DNA from: Acetatifactor sp.
GTDB taxonomy: Bacteria > Bacillota > Clostridia > Lachnospirales > Lachnospiraceae
Assembly (NCBI GenBank): GCA_022511465.1
Contig: JAFLRM010000005.1
Coordinates: 39,663-103,662, forward strand
Length of the DNA: 64,000 bases
Reading direction: 5' to 3'
In this document: in pieces, positions 17,343 to 27,000 of the stretch
How positions within the stretch are numbered: the stretch's first letter is position 1
Layout of the letters: every line of letters starts with the position of its first letter
The notes under the pieces: generated by a model
What the model was told of the DNA's origin: nothing
The model's input: the letters and a program-made list of their open reading frames with translations, nothing else
The model's database searches: none
Made by a program: the position numbers and the translations under genes

Positions 17343-18868
17343 AAGACCTTTTTCCTTTTATTCAGGAAATAGATACTTCCCACTCCGATCACCATAAAGA
17401 TCACACACACTGGCCAGCTGACAAGCTCTCCCACCGCCAAACCGGTGTAAGACAGACAGTAGGACAGAATATTGGAGATCATGTGGATCGCAAGCGGCAG
17501 GCAAAAAGTACCAAAATACTCATAGCTATAGGCGATCAAGCAGCCCATGATAAAAGCATAACCTCCCTGTACCGCATTTCCATGGTAGACGCCAAAGACA
17601 AGCGCCGACAACACTACTGCCAGTCTTATATTGAGAAATCGCCTCATGTAGGAAAAGATCACACCTCGGAACAAAAGTTCCTCCGCGATCGGAGAAATGA
17701 TACCGTAACAAAAGATGCCGATCAGAAAATGGGCAGAATACTGATCTTCCACCACCGCCTGATACACCTCTGACTTATTCGTAACGCCGGACAGTTCCAG
17801 CAAAAGATTCAGGCCGATGACCGCACCCACAGTCGCCAGCCCTATGAGCAGATAATTCTGAACCGGCTCTGCTTTTAAATGTGCCAGCTTTGTCTCCTCC
17901 TTCGTCATATCGATCAACTGCTTCGCCGTTCCCCAGATAGGAAGAATACCCACAATAAATCCCACTGCAGTCATAAGAGTGGTGGCATTTCCGGTATAAG
18001 CGATGATCTCGCCGGTCTCATCCTTTACGATCAGAAAATCACCGACCATTCCCTGCAGACCGGGGCCGATCTGGAGCAAGAGCCAATTTAACGCATACAT
18101 GGCTATATTTCGAAACAAAAGAAACATGATAAAGCAGTAAACCATTGTCCAGATCCGCTGGGCCATGGGGTTCTTCTTTGTCGGCTGCTCCTCCTTTTGC
18201 ACCTCATCGCTTCCGCGGAGCAGAAACTTCTGCAATTCCCCCACGGAGCGCACAATATAGTCAGCCTTAGCCTCCTTCAACTCCTCCATACTGCCGTAAC
18301 CATAAGTGACACCGACACTCTCCACGCCAAGGGCATCGGCCCCCTCCACGTCGTAGCTGCGATCACCGATCATATACACCTCTTCCAACGGTATCGGCTG
18401 ATCGCCAAAGAGACGGTCTAATGCCTCACGTACTACTTCTTCCTTCCGGTCTCTGGTTCCGTCCAGTTCGCTTCCCACTACCACCTGAAAATACTTGTCT
18501 ATCTGAAAATGTTCCAGGATCCGCTTTACAAACACTTCCGGTTTGCTGGAAGCCACCGCCAGATGCATTCCCTTAGACTGCAGAATACGCAGCATTTGAG
18601 GGATGCCGTCGTACACCTCATTCTCAAAAATGCCCGTGTCCTGAAAACGCTCACGGTACTTTGCCACAGCCGCTTCCGCCTGCTCAGGCGAAAGCCCATA
18701 AAACTTCTGAAAACTCTCTCTGAGCGGCGGCCCGATAAAGGGCTCCAGCTTTTCAAGATCCGGTTCCTCAATGCCGAAATCTCTCAGCGCATACTGCACA
18801 CAGGTGGTAATCCCAACCTTGGGATCTGTCAGCGTACCGTCTAGATCAAAAAGCAAGTACTTCTTCAT
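17339..18868 (-). CDS. Fusion protein: HAD phosphatase (PGP-like) + CPBP intramembrane protease
   Basis: 509 residues made of two normally separate proteins. Residues 1 to about 215 are a HAD hydrolase with DLDGTLTDP (nucleophile Asp), SSKPE, and MIGDRSYDVEGA, resembling phosphoglycolate/pyrophosphatase-type enzymes. After a charged linker (EVQKEEQPTKKNP), residues 235-509 form a multi-helix CPBP/CAAX-like membrane protease carrying EELLFRG, FGVYHGN and HMISN, the expected catalytic motifs. Both halves appear intact. The reading frame is continuous. It overlaps the next gene by four bases. The joint function is unknown; members of the CPBP family process membrane proteins or confer peptide immunity. 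Confidence 0.88.
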   Translation of the reverse strand: MKKYLLFDLDGTLTDPKVGITTCVQYALRDFGIEEPDLEKLEPFIGPPLRESFQKFYGLSPEQAEAAVAKYRERFQDTGIFENEVYDGIPQMLRILQSKGMHLAVASSKPEVFVKRILEHFQIDKYFQVVVGSELDGTRDRKEEVVREALDRLFGDQPIPLEEVYMIGDRSYDVEGADALGVESVGVTYGYGSMEELKEAKADYIVRSVGELQKFLLRGSDEVQKEEQPTKKNPMAQRIWTMVYCFIMFLLFRNIAMYALNWLLLQIGPGLQGMVGDFLIVKDETGEIIAYTGNATTLMTAVGFIVGILPIWGTAKQLIDMTKEETKLAHLKAEPVQNYLLIGLATVGAVIGLNLLLELSGVTNKSEVYQAVVEDQYSAHFLIGIFCYGIISPIAEELLFRGVIFSYMRRFLNIRLAVVLSALVFGVYHGNAVQGGYAFIMGCLIAYSYEYFGTFCLPLAIHMISNILSYCLSYTGLAVGELVSWPVCVIFMVIGVGSIYFLNKRKKVL

Positions 18869-18872
18869 AATC

Positions 18873-19376
18873 CTAAAAACTCCTTATCTTATCACTTCCG
18901 TCATCCACAGTGTTCTCAAACTTCACCACTCGTACATCATACCCCACATTGTCATTCACTTGCACATGAGCAATGTCGCCCACTTTTTTGCCGAGAAGAG
19001 CTTTTCCCATAGGAGACTCATTGCTGATCAACCCTTCCAGCGAATTCCCCCGCACTGTGGTGACGATCTTATAGACTTCCGTCGTACCGTCCTCCACAAA
19101 CTCTACCGTCACCGTATTGTTGATGCCAATCTCATCCTCCGCCGATTCCTCCGAGATCACCTGCGCCGTCCGGATCATCCTCTCCAGATAACGGATCCGG
19201 CTCTCGTTTTGATTTTTCGCTTTCTTCGCAGCATAATACTCAAAGTTTTCACTCAGATCTCCATGCGCCCTGGTCTCCTTGACCTCCTCCAACATTTGAG
19301 GCCTCACCACCAGCTTCCGATACTCGATCTCTTCCTCCATCTTCTTAATATCACTGGGAGTCAACTTATCATACAT
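18873..19376 (-). CDS. greA: GreA-type transcript cleavage/elongation factor
   Basis: 167 residues. GreA factors enter the RNA polymerase secondary channel and stimulate cleavage of backtracked RNA. The N-terminal coiled coil is visible (LTPSDIKKMEEEIEYRKLVV ... RAHGDLSENFEYYAAKKAK); the acidic tip GDLSENFEY carries the catalytic Asp/Glu. The C-terminal FKBP-like domain includes LEGLISNESPMGKALLGKKVGD. The sequence is slightly divergent (ISNESPMGKALLG is canonical; the tail DDGSDKIRSF is not). It lies 4 bases upstream of the HAD/CPBP gene on the same strand. Some genomes carry several Gre-like paralogs, so this may not be the only one. Confidence 0.9.
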   Translation of the reverse strand: MYDKLTPSDIKKMEEEIEYRKLVVRPQMLEEVKETRAHGDLSENFEYYAAKKAKNQNESRIRYLERMIRTAQVISEESAEDEIGINNTVTVEFVEDGTTEVYKIVTTVRGNSLEGLISNESPMGKALLGKKVGDIAHVQVNDNVGYDVRVVKFENTVDDGSDKIRSF

Positions 19377-19400
19377 AACCTATGTCCATCCTTTTCTAAC

Positions 19401-20372
19401 CTACTGTATCCCGTATATCACAGCTGCCGCCAGAATGATCTGCACGATGGCAAACCGAAACACTGTCTGCGTATTCGACCAATCCCAATTCTTTCGTACA
19501 TGGTCATGTAATGGCGTTCTCACCTTCGTTAAGATCCGAATCTTCAAAAATCGTAAAAGTGCTACCTTTATAAGTCCCAATCCTCCGTCTAAAATCATAA
19601 CAAGTGTTACCGGAATATACAAAAAAGGTGAACCGGTCTTCAAGATCGCGATACTGATAAACAATCCCATGGCCCTTGAACCGGCATCCCCCATCAAAAT
19701 CCTGCTGGGCGTGGCATTGTACCACAGATACCCCAGAATACACACTGCAAAGATCAAGATCATAAAAGAAAACTTTTCATCCACTCCCTTGATGCGGTCG
19801 ATCAGATAGATCGTCATGATCGTGATGATGGTAAGCGTGCCGGAGAGCCCGTCCACGCCGTCGGTACAGTTTGTCACATTCACCGAAGTCCACACCAACA
19901 CTACTGCCAACAAACCAAATAATAACGGGTGTAATATAAACTTCACATCAAACAGCGCCAGCTCTACTTCACTGGAATTATATCTCAAAAACGTGCATGC
20001 AACCACCACTGCCACACACAGATCCAAAAAACCTTTCTTGTATTCTCCCCAAGGTGCCTCGGAAGCATCGTCCAAAAATCCGGTCAACATGGAGATCACG
20101 ATCAAAACCAGATAAATAATGATCTCCGAAGTCAATGGAAGAAAGAGAAGTGCCGACACCACAAAGGCCAACACAAAAATAATTCCGGCTCCTCTCGGCT
20201 TACCTGCTGAGAGTTTGCCGTCATGGGCAAACTCTCGCCCTGCATCCTTGGGCAGATAAGGACTTAATTTGAAAGTGGCAAACACCGTAGCCGCAAAAGC
20301 AAATAAAATTCCACAAAAGGCAAGCATACCATCCGGACCGGGCGGGCCGCCTTGAATCAAACGATATAACAT
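19401..20372 (-). CDS. MraY-like phospho-N-acetylmuramoyl-pentapeptide transferase family protein
   Basis: 323 residues, about ten transmembrane helices. Family motifs are visible: GFLDDASE in place of the usual DD-x4-K region, NVTNCTDGVDGLSG, ILMGDAGSRAMG with the catalytic Asp, and TPLHDHVRKNWDW matching the MraY-type FPLHHHFE loop with the middle His replaced by Asp. These enzymes move a phospho-sugar from UDP to undecaprenyl phosphate. Its location next to greA, outside a cell division/wall cluster, means it may be the main MraY or a paralog for another glycan. Confidence 0.82.
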   Translation of the reverse strand: MLYRLIQGGPPGPDGMLAFCGILFAFAATVFATFKLSPYLPKDAGREFAHDGKLSAGKPRGAGIIFVLAFVVSALLFLPLTSEIIIYLVLIVISMLTGFLDDASEAPWGEYKKGFLDLCVAVVVACTFLRYNSSEVELALFDVKFILHPLLFGLLAVVLVWTSVNVTNCTDGVDGLSGTLTIITIMTIYLIDRIKGVDEKFSFMILIFAVCILGYLWYNATPSRILMGDAGSRAMGLFISIAILKTGSPFLYIPVTLVMILDGGLGLIKVALLRFLKIRILTKVRTPLHDHVRKNWDWSNTQTVFRFAIVQIILAAAVIYGIQ

Positions 20373-20432
20373 AAAAACTCCTATCTGTACACTCCGGTTT
20401 CCCCTTTTTAGAATGTACTGTCAACTTAATTG

Positions 20433-23120
20433 TCAAAAAGGCTTATCTATCATCTTATCATAAAAACTCTGGGGATGCAATGCATCCACCGCCTCCTTCA
20501 GCCCCTGTGCAGACATACGGATGGCCCCGTCTCCCCATATGATCATCTGCTCCATCCGGTCGGAGGTGGCCACCGTAATATTGGCTTTGTTTGCCATTTT
20601 ATGCACCGTCTTCTCAATATACTGATCCGCCGTCTCCGCCTCCCTGGTGTACACCACATAAATGTTGTAGACCTGAGTCACTGAGCCGGGATTTCCCTTC
20701 ACCTTGTAGGCGTCAAACACCAGGATCAGTGTGCAGCCCAGGTACCCCTGATAATTGCACATAATGTCGATCAGCCGGTCTCTGGCACTGTCGATATTGT
20801 CAGCTGCCAAAGCTCTCAGTTCTTCCCACGCAAAGATAATATTGTAGCCGTCCACCAAAAGATAATCTTCTCTCTTCTCCTGTACCTTGGGCCGGAACTC
20901 CCGCTCCCACGTGCCCTGCTTTGATCGGTGTACTTCCTGATAGCGCTTGTGGTAGCGCCGGAAGCGGTTCTGCGCCTCCTGCTCCTTGTTTTTTCCGTAT
21001 GTCTTGGCAAAAATCGCCTCAATCTCCTCCTGTGTGATATAGTCGGAGACACCGGAATGTCTTTCCTTCTCCCGCTGCCTCTGTCCCATGTCTATGGCGC
21101 AGGCTGTCGCTTCCTCATGGGCATTCTGCCCTAACTCCTCCGCATCGGAAAGCTTCGGCAGACGAAGCCGGCTCTCCACATGCGCGTACTGTGCCACTTG
21201 ATGCCAGTCCACATAGAAGCCTGCACCGTGAGAGCAGAACACCGAACCACAGGGGTTGGCAATGTCCAGATCCGGATCATACTGCCTCTCGGCAATGACT
21301 TCCTCACTGTTGTGACAGGGCTCATACCCTTTCAGGGTACAGGTCAGCCGGCCCCGCCCCTTGGCATAGGCATTTACCTCCCTCTGATAATCCCTCATGG
21401 CAGCCACCGGTGCACTGCCGGTCAAGATACTGACATCCCCCTCCGTCACCGGCGGGTCAAAGGTGCCAAACATCCTCTGGATATCCGACATAGCCCGGCC
21501 AATATACTCGGTAGGCAGTTCCAGGATAAAAGAAAAAACCGGCTCCAGCAAAATGCTCTTGCTGCGGCGAAGCCCGTGTCTCACCGCGCGGTAGGTCGCT
21601 TGCCGGAAATCTCCTCCCTCCGTGTGCTTCTCGTGGGCTCTTCCCGCCACCAGAAGGATCCGCATATCCGTGATCTCGGAACCCGTCAGCACACCGGCAT
21701 GAGCTCTCTCCTCCAAATGGGTCAGGATCAGTCTCTGCCAGTTTCTGTCCAACATGTCCTCACTGCACAGGGAAGCAAACTGTAAGCCACTGCCCCGTTC
21801 TCCCGGCTCCAAAAGCAGATGTACCTCTGCGTAGTGACGAAGCGGCTCAAAGTGCCCGATCCCCTCCACCGGCTCTGCAATAGTCTCCTTGTATACAATG
21901 CTGCCGGCGCCGAAAGTGACATCCAGCCCAAAACGCTCTCGGATCATGCTCTTTAAGATCTCAATCTGTACTTCGCCCATGACCTGAACCTGAATCTCTT
22001 TGCTCTCCTCACTCCAGACAATGTTAAGCTCCGGTTCTTCCTCTTCCAGCAGCCGCAGATAGCCAAGCGTCTGTATGGGGTCACAATTCTCGGGCGGGAT
22101 CACCTGATAGACCAACACCGGCTCCAACACCGGCAGTTCGTTTTCCCTCTCAGCCCCAAGCCCCTGACCGGCAAAGGTGGATTTCAGTCCCAGAACTGCA
22201 CAGACGCCCCCGGCGGGCACTTCGTCCACTGCCTGATATTTTGCTCCATTGTAGACACGCAGTTGGTCTGCCTTCTCTTCCCATACGTCACCCTCTTGCC
22301 CGGCGCTCCCGGCGTTACTGACAATCTGCTTCACACACAGACTCCCGCCAGTCACCTTCAGATAGGTGAGCCGATTGCCGGACTCGTCTCTCGCGATCTT
22401 GAATACCCGGGCTCCAAACTTCTCCTCATATGTGGGAATCGGCGCAAACTTACGGATACCGTTTAAGAGTGTCTCCACACCCCACAATTTCAACGCTGAG
22501 CCAAAGTAGCAGGGAAATATCTGCCTGTCCGCAATAGCCGCTACAATACTCTCCCCGTCCAGTTTCCCATTTTCCAGATATTCCTCCATCAGAGACTCCT
22601 GACACAGGGCGATGCTCTCCAACAGCGAAGCATCCAACTCCTCCGCAAACTCCACACAGTGCTCGTCCAGGCGCATCTGAAGTTCTTTCAGCAGCTTATC
22701 CTTGTCCGTACCCTCTTGATCCATCTTGTTCACAAACAAAAAAGCGGGAATCTCGTAGCGCCTAAGCAGCTTCCACAGGGTCTCCGAATGTCCCTGCACA
22801 CCGTCCGCCCCATTGATCACCAAAACCGCCGCATCCAAGACCTGAAGCGTCCGCTCCATCTCCGCACAGAAGTCCACATGGCCCGGCGTGTCCAGAAGAG
22901 TGATATCCAGATCTTTCCAGGCAAGTTCTGCCTGCTTGGAAAAGATAGTGATACCCCTGTCCCTCTCCAGGGAAAAGTTGTCCAGAAAGGCGTCCCCATG
23001 ATCCACTCGCCCCAGCGAACGGATCTTGCCGCAGGTATAGAGAAGCCCCTCTGCCAGCGTGGTCTTGCCGGCATCCACATGGGCCAGTATTCCAATTACC
23101 AATCTATCGTTTGGCTGCAT
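20433..23120 (-). CDS. Tet(M)/EF-G-like ribosomal GTPase fused to a YacP/Rae1-type NYN endonuclease domain
   Basis: 895 residues. Residues 1 to about 650 are a translation-factor GTPase of the ribosomal-protection (TetM/TetO) type: G1 AHVDAGKTTLAE, G2 RGITIF, G3 DTPGHVDF, G4 NKMD, then EF-G-like domains. A charged linker (about 650-745) leads to a C-terminal NYN domain (about 750-895) with LLVDGYNIIFAWEEL, LVFDAYK, TREAETADQYIEK and TVATSDRMEQ, the acidic residues expected in YacP/Rae1 nucleases. B. subtilis Rae1 cuts mRNA in the ribosomal A site, and Tet proteins bind near the same site, so one polypeptide joins both. It faces the TPP riboswitch divergently. Tetracycline resistance is not implied. 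Confidence 0.9.
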   Translation of the reverse strand: MQPNDRLVIGILAHVDAGKTTLAEGLLYTCGKIRSLGRVDHGDAFLDNFSLERDRGITIFSKQAELAWKDLDITLLDTPGHVDFCAEMERTLQVLDAAVLVINGADGVQGHSETLWKLLRRYEIPAFLFVNKMDQEGTDKDKLLKELQMRLDEHCVEFAEELDASLLESIALCQESLMEEYLENGKLDGESIVAAIADRQIFPCYFGSALKLWGVETLLNGIRKFAPIPTYEEKFGARVFKIARDESGNRLTYLKVTGGSLCVKQIVSNAGSAGQEGDVWEEKADQLRVYNGAKYQAVDEVPAGGVCAVLGLKSTFAGQGLGAERENELPVLEPVLVYQVIPPENCDPIQTLGYLRLLEEEEPELNIVWSEESKEIQVQVMGEVQIEILKSMIRERFGLDVTFGAGSIVYKETIAEPVEGIGHFEPLRHYAEVHLLLEPGERGSGLQFASLCSEDMLDRNWQRLILTHLEERAHAGVLTGSEITDMRILLVAGRAHEKHTEGGDFRQATYRAVRHGLRRSKSILLEPVFSFILELPTEYIGRAMSDIQRMFGTFDPPVTEGDVSILTGSAPVAAMRDYQREVNAYAKGRGRLTCTLKGYEPCHNSEEVIAERQYDPDLDIANPCGSVFCSHGAGFYVDWHQVAQYAHVESRLRLPKLSDAEELGQNAHEEATACAIDMGQRQREKERHSGVSDYITQEEIEAIFAKTYGKNKEQEAQNRFRRYHKRYQEVHRSKQGTWEREFRPKVQEKREDYLLVDGYNIIFAWEELRALAADNIDSARDRLIDIMCNYQGYLGCTLILVFDAYKVKGNPGSVTQVYNIYVVYTREAETADQYIEKTVHKMANKANITVATSDRMEQMIIWGDGAIRMSAQGLKEAVDALHPQSFYDKMIDKPF

Positions 23121-23158
23121 AGCTTTGATTCCTTTTGTTTGTGTATCTATTTTCGTCC

Positions 23159-23187
23159 TTGACAGTTCCCCCGCCTCGTATTATAGT
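23159..23187 (+). promoter_or_regulatory. thiT promoter
   Basis: Near-ideal sigma-A promoter: TTGACA (23159-23164), 17 bases, TATAGT (23182-23187), about 25 bases before the TPP riboswitch. Confidence 0.85.
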
Positions 23188-23214
23188 AGTGGATGCAACT
23201 ACATAATCTATCAC

Positions 23215-23303
23215 ACCGCTAGGGGAGCACATCGCTGAGATTGAGGCAACCGCCTCTAACCCTCATCACTTGAACCGGTTAATACCGGCGTAAGGAAGCA
23301 GGT
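23215..23303 (+). ncRNA. TPP (THI-box) riboswitch
   Basis: Contains the conserved segments in order: AGGGGAGC, CGCTGAGA, the AACCCTCAT / CTTGAACCGG region, TTAATACCGGCGTAAGGAAG. This is the thiamine pyrophosphate aptamer. It precedes a thiamine transporter, as expected. Confidence 0.95.
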
Positions 23304-23355
23304 TATTTCCTTGGGAGACAGATTTCGCATGCCCCCCAGGAAGTACGATGTCGTC

Positions 23356-23384
23356 CCTCCTTTAGCAGAAAAAGGAGGTTTTTT
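23356..23384 (+). promoter_or_regulatory. Expression platform: hairpin that covers the thiT Shine-Dalgarno and ends in a U tract
   Basis: Perfect 8-bp stem CCTCCTTT (23356-23363) / AAAGGAGG (23371-23378), 7-base loop, then TTTTTT and the thiT ATG at 23386. The 3' arm is the ribosome binding site, so the hairpin can act as terminator and as translation block. Confidence 0.85.
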
Positions 23385-23385
23385 A

Positions 23386-24063
23386 ATGTCCAATTTTATT
23401 TCTACCGAGGATGGGTATTATGCCCTGACTACCGCAGGTATGATCCTGTGCGGAGTGCTGATAGCAGTTCTCGTGCTCGCCACCGCCCTGATCTCCCGCA
23501 GAGACAAAAGCAAACGTCTCTTTTCCACCAAACAGCTTGTGTTCTGCGCTATGGCTATCGCGCTGGGCTTTGCCACTTCCTATGTGAGGATCTTTACCAT
23601 GCCCTGGGGAGGCTCCGTCACACTCTGCTCCATGCTGTTTGTAGCACTGATCGGATATTGGTACGGGCCAAAGATCGGTCTCTGTGCCGGATTCGCATAC
23701 GGCCTGCTGCAGTTTTTACAGGACGGCGGAAGCTATATCCTTTCTCCGCTTCAAGCCTGCCTGGATTACATCGTTGCCTTTGCAGCCCTTGGCTGTTCCG
23801 GATTCTTCACCGATCAAAAGAACAGCCTGATCAAGGGTTATGTGGCCGCAATTCTGGCCAGAGGGCTTTTCCACGCCATCGGCGGTTACCTGTACTGGAT
23901 GGATTATATGCCGGACACCTTTCCGACCTCTCTGGCAGCCATCTACCCCATCGCCTACAATTATTCCTATATTTTGGCGGAGGGCGTTATCACTGTCATC
24001 CTGCTCTGCCTGCCCCCTGTGAAACATGCTATGGCAAATGTGAAAAAACTGGCTGTACAGTAA
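23386..24063 (+). CDS. thiT: Thiamine-specific ECF transporter S component ThiT
   Basis: The start is moved from the track's 23311 to MSNFISTEDGYY (ATG 23386), which has AAAGGAGG 7 bases upstream; the 75 bases before it are riboswitch leader. 225 residues, with about six transmembrane helices. It shows FATSYVRIFTMPWGGSVTLCSMLFVALIGYWYGP, typical of ThiT, and a C-terminal TFPTSLAAIYPIAYNYSYILAEG. It binds thiamine outside and works with the shared EcfAA'T module, which is not in this window. Regulation is by the TPP riboswitch. Confidence 0.93.
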   Translation: MSNFISTEDGYYALTTAGMILCGVLIAVLVLATALISRRDKSKRLFSTKQLVFCAMAIALGFATSYVRIFTMPWGGSVTLCSMLFVALIGYWYGPKIGLCAGFAYGLLQFLQDGGSYILSPLQACLDYIVAFAALGCSGFFTDQKNSLIKGYVAAILARGLFHAIGGYLYWMDYMPDTFPTSLAAIYPIAYNYSYILAEGVITVILLCLPPVKHAMANVKKLAVQ

Positions 24064-24090
24064 CGGAACTGCCACGCACACGACAGAATA

Positions 24091-27000
24091 TTAACACGTC
24101 TCCAGGTAAAAGGAATATAGCAGCTTCTCCTTCATGGGAAGCTGCTGTAATTTTGTCAGAGCTTCCGCATAGTAGTCCAACTGCACTGCATAACGGTTCC
24201 ACAAGTCTTCCATGGAATGGATCACATCCGTCTTGTAGTCCAACAATACCAGTTCCCCATCCTCTATAAAAAATACATCTATGATCCCCTGTATCAGCAC
24301 CTTTTCCTCCGCCGGAAATTCCTGCGAAAGTCTTCCCGCCTCAATTCCCAGCACAAAAGGCTGTTCTCTGTAAAGCTGATCTCTGCGCTGCGCCGCCCAC
24401 ATGCGGTAAGCGATCTCCTGTTCCAAAAACCCGATCAATTTCTGCTCCCGCAGGGCTTCCAAATATTCCTGTGGAAGCCGCAGAGAGGCCGTTTCCCCCT
24501 CCAAAAAGGTGTGCAGATCCCCGCTCAGCCGGCCACGATCCAGACCAACGCGGTAAACCTCATAGTTTTCCGGAAATTTTGTAAACTGACCGCCTAAAAG
24601 CGTCTCAAAGTCAAGAAGTTCCATGGCCCGATGGTAAGCGTTACCGCGAACGGTTCCGCTGACCTGCTCCTTCTCCCTGCGAAAAACAGGAATATAAGGC
24701 ACGATCTCTTTCTCCTCAAAAGCATGATAAGCCGCCTCGTCCTTTTCAGCCATGGCAGCGATCTTCAGTTCAGAAACAGTGGTCTTGGTGTATAACTTCT
24801 CCAGATTCCTATAAGGGTACTCGTAAGAGAAACGCTCCTTCAGGCTGTGGAGCGCCTCCTCGTCCACATAGGCGGAAGACTGTTCCAGACTGCTCCTCCT
24901 CCCATATAGATGAACCTGCTCTGAAAACGTTTCGCCAGCCAATTCCTCCCCCGAGACCACGCTGACCTGAACAGAGGTCTGTCCCAGCACAGGCAGCAGA
25001 AAATTCAGATAACTGCCCGCCTCTATAAAGTCAATGTAGGGCAGCCGCTCCCCCGCCTGCTCTTCTGCCAGTTTCCACTTTTCCTGAGCATTCTCCAAAG
25101 ACGCCGTCAAAATCAATTTCTCTCTGACACGGGTCAGTGCCACATAGAGCACACGCAACTCTTCCGCCAAACTGTCTTCCCGCAGTTTCCGGGAGAGCAC
25201 AGTGCGACGCAGCGTTTTATTGCGGACACGTCTCCCGGGATCCACGTAATCACAAGCCAATCCAAGATCCATATCGACGATCAGCGACTGGTTAACATCT
25301 TGCATATTAAACCGTTTGGACAATCCGACCACAAAGGCCACGGGAAACTCCAAACCTTTGCTCTTGTGGATACTCATAATGCGCACCACGTCCGCATTCT
25401 CGTCCAGCAAGTCGGCAGCACCATAGTCCACATCGTATTTCTCCAGCTGTTCCATGTATCGCACAAAGTGAAACAGGCCAAAATAGCTGGTTTGCTCAAA
25501 ATCGGACGCTTTGGTAAACAGCATCTCCACGTTGGCCCGTCGCTTGCTGCCTGAGGGCAGCGCCGTCACATAGTCCAGATAGTCGTAATCGTCCGTGACC
25601 CGCTTAAGCAGATCACGGATAGGCAGATAGACCGTGGCATCACGGTAGTCGGAAATACGGGAGAGGAAATCGCGGCTTTTCTGCACCAGCTTTTCATCCT
25701 TGGCACAGTCATCTATAAAGTCCCCCGCATAGGCACAGAGCGCTTCGTACAGAGGGCATCTCTTCTCATAACTCCGAATTAACGCGATCTCTTCCTCGGT
25801 AAAACCGCCAAAGATGGACTTCATTGCCCCAAACAGCGGAATATCCTGCAGGGGATTGTCCAATACCCGCAGAAACTGCAAAAGCTCCTGCACCTCGGAC
25901 GCCGCAAAGTATCCTGTTTTGGAGGTGATGTGTACGGGAATCCCCTCCTCCTCCAACACCTGCTTAAACTCCTCGTCCCAACCGCTTGTAGTGCGGAGTA
26001 GGATCACCATATCACTGTATTTCACGGGGCGCAATGTCCCGCTTTCTTTGTCTGTCACCAAAAAAAATGCTTTCAATTTCTTGATCTTGTGGGCAACAGT
26101 CAATGCCTCCAGCTGTCTTGCGCCCATTGCCTTATCTTGTGTTCCGCCCGACACCATCTCCCCCGCTGGCGCTCTCTCCACCAGCAGAAGTTCACTCTCG
26201 CAGCCTTCGTTTTCCGGATATACCGCGCCCGCATACAGAGCTGCCTTGTCGTCATATTCGATGCCGCCGTTTTGTCTGCTCATGATCCGTGAAAAAAGCT
26301 CATTTACGGAATCCACTACCTGGGGGCGGCTTCGGAAGTTACGGGATAGATCAATCCGCTGCTCTACTCCGTCCTCCTTGTAATTCCTGTATTTCTCCAG
26401 AAAAAGCTCGGGGCGCGCCAGGCGGAACTTGTAGATGCTCTGCTTTACATCACCCACCATAAAACGGTTAAAACGACCATCCTCCTCGCCGGACACCGCC
26501 CGAAGCAGGTACTCCTGCACCAGATTGCTGTCCTGATACTCGTCGATCAAAACCTCCACAAAATACTGGCGATACTCCAACGCCACAGGACTGGGGTGCA
26601 CCTCACCATTCTTCCTGACAAGCAGGATATCCAGTGCATAATGTTCCATGTCAGAAAAGTCAACCAGCTTTTTCTCCTGTTTCCGCTCCCGCATCCGCCC
26701 GTCAAATTCCACAACAAGATCGATCAGTGTGGCCACCGGTGCCACACATGCTTTTCCTTGTTTGGCAGCAAGCTCCAGAGGTGTTGCAAAGAAATGTTCC
26801 GCCATCTCCTGCACCATATCCTTCACCTCGCCGCGCATCTGCTTTGCCAACTCCCGCTTGGCGGGGGATACGCTGTCATCCTTTTTGGAGGGAAGTCGGC
26901 CAAAGCTGACAGCCGACAGTCTGGTCCCATACTCTTCCAGGCTCCCGCAGGATGCCAGATCTGCAAGCTGTTCCAACTCCTGTTCCACCAGATCACCATA

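Noticed and set aside
20433-23120. Calling this a tetracycline resistance gene
   Set aside because: The GTPase part is Tet-like, but the added NYN domain and chromosomal housekeeping setting argue for a translation-quality role; resistance cannot be inferred from this sequence alone.
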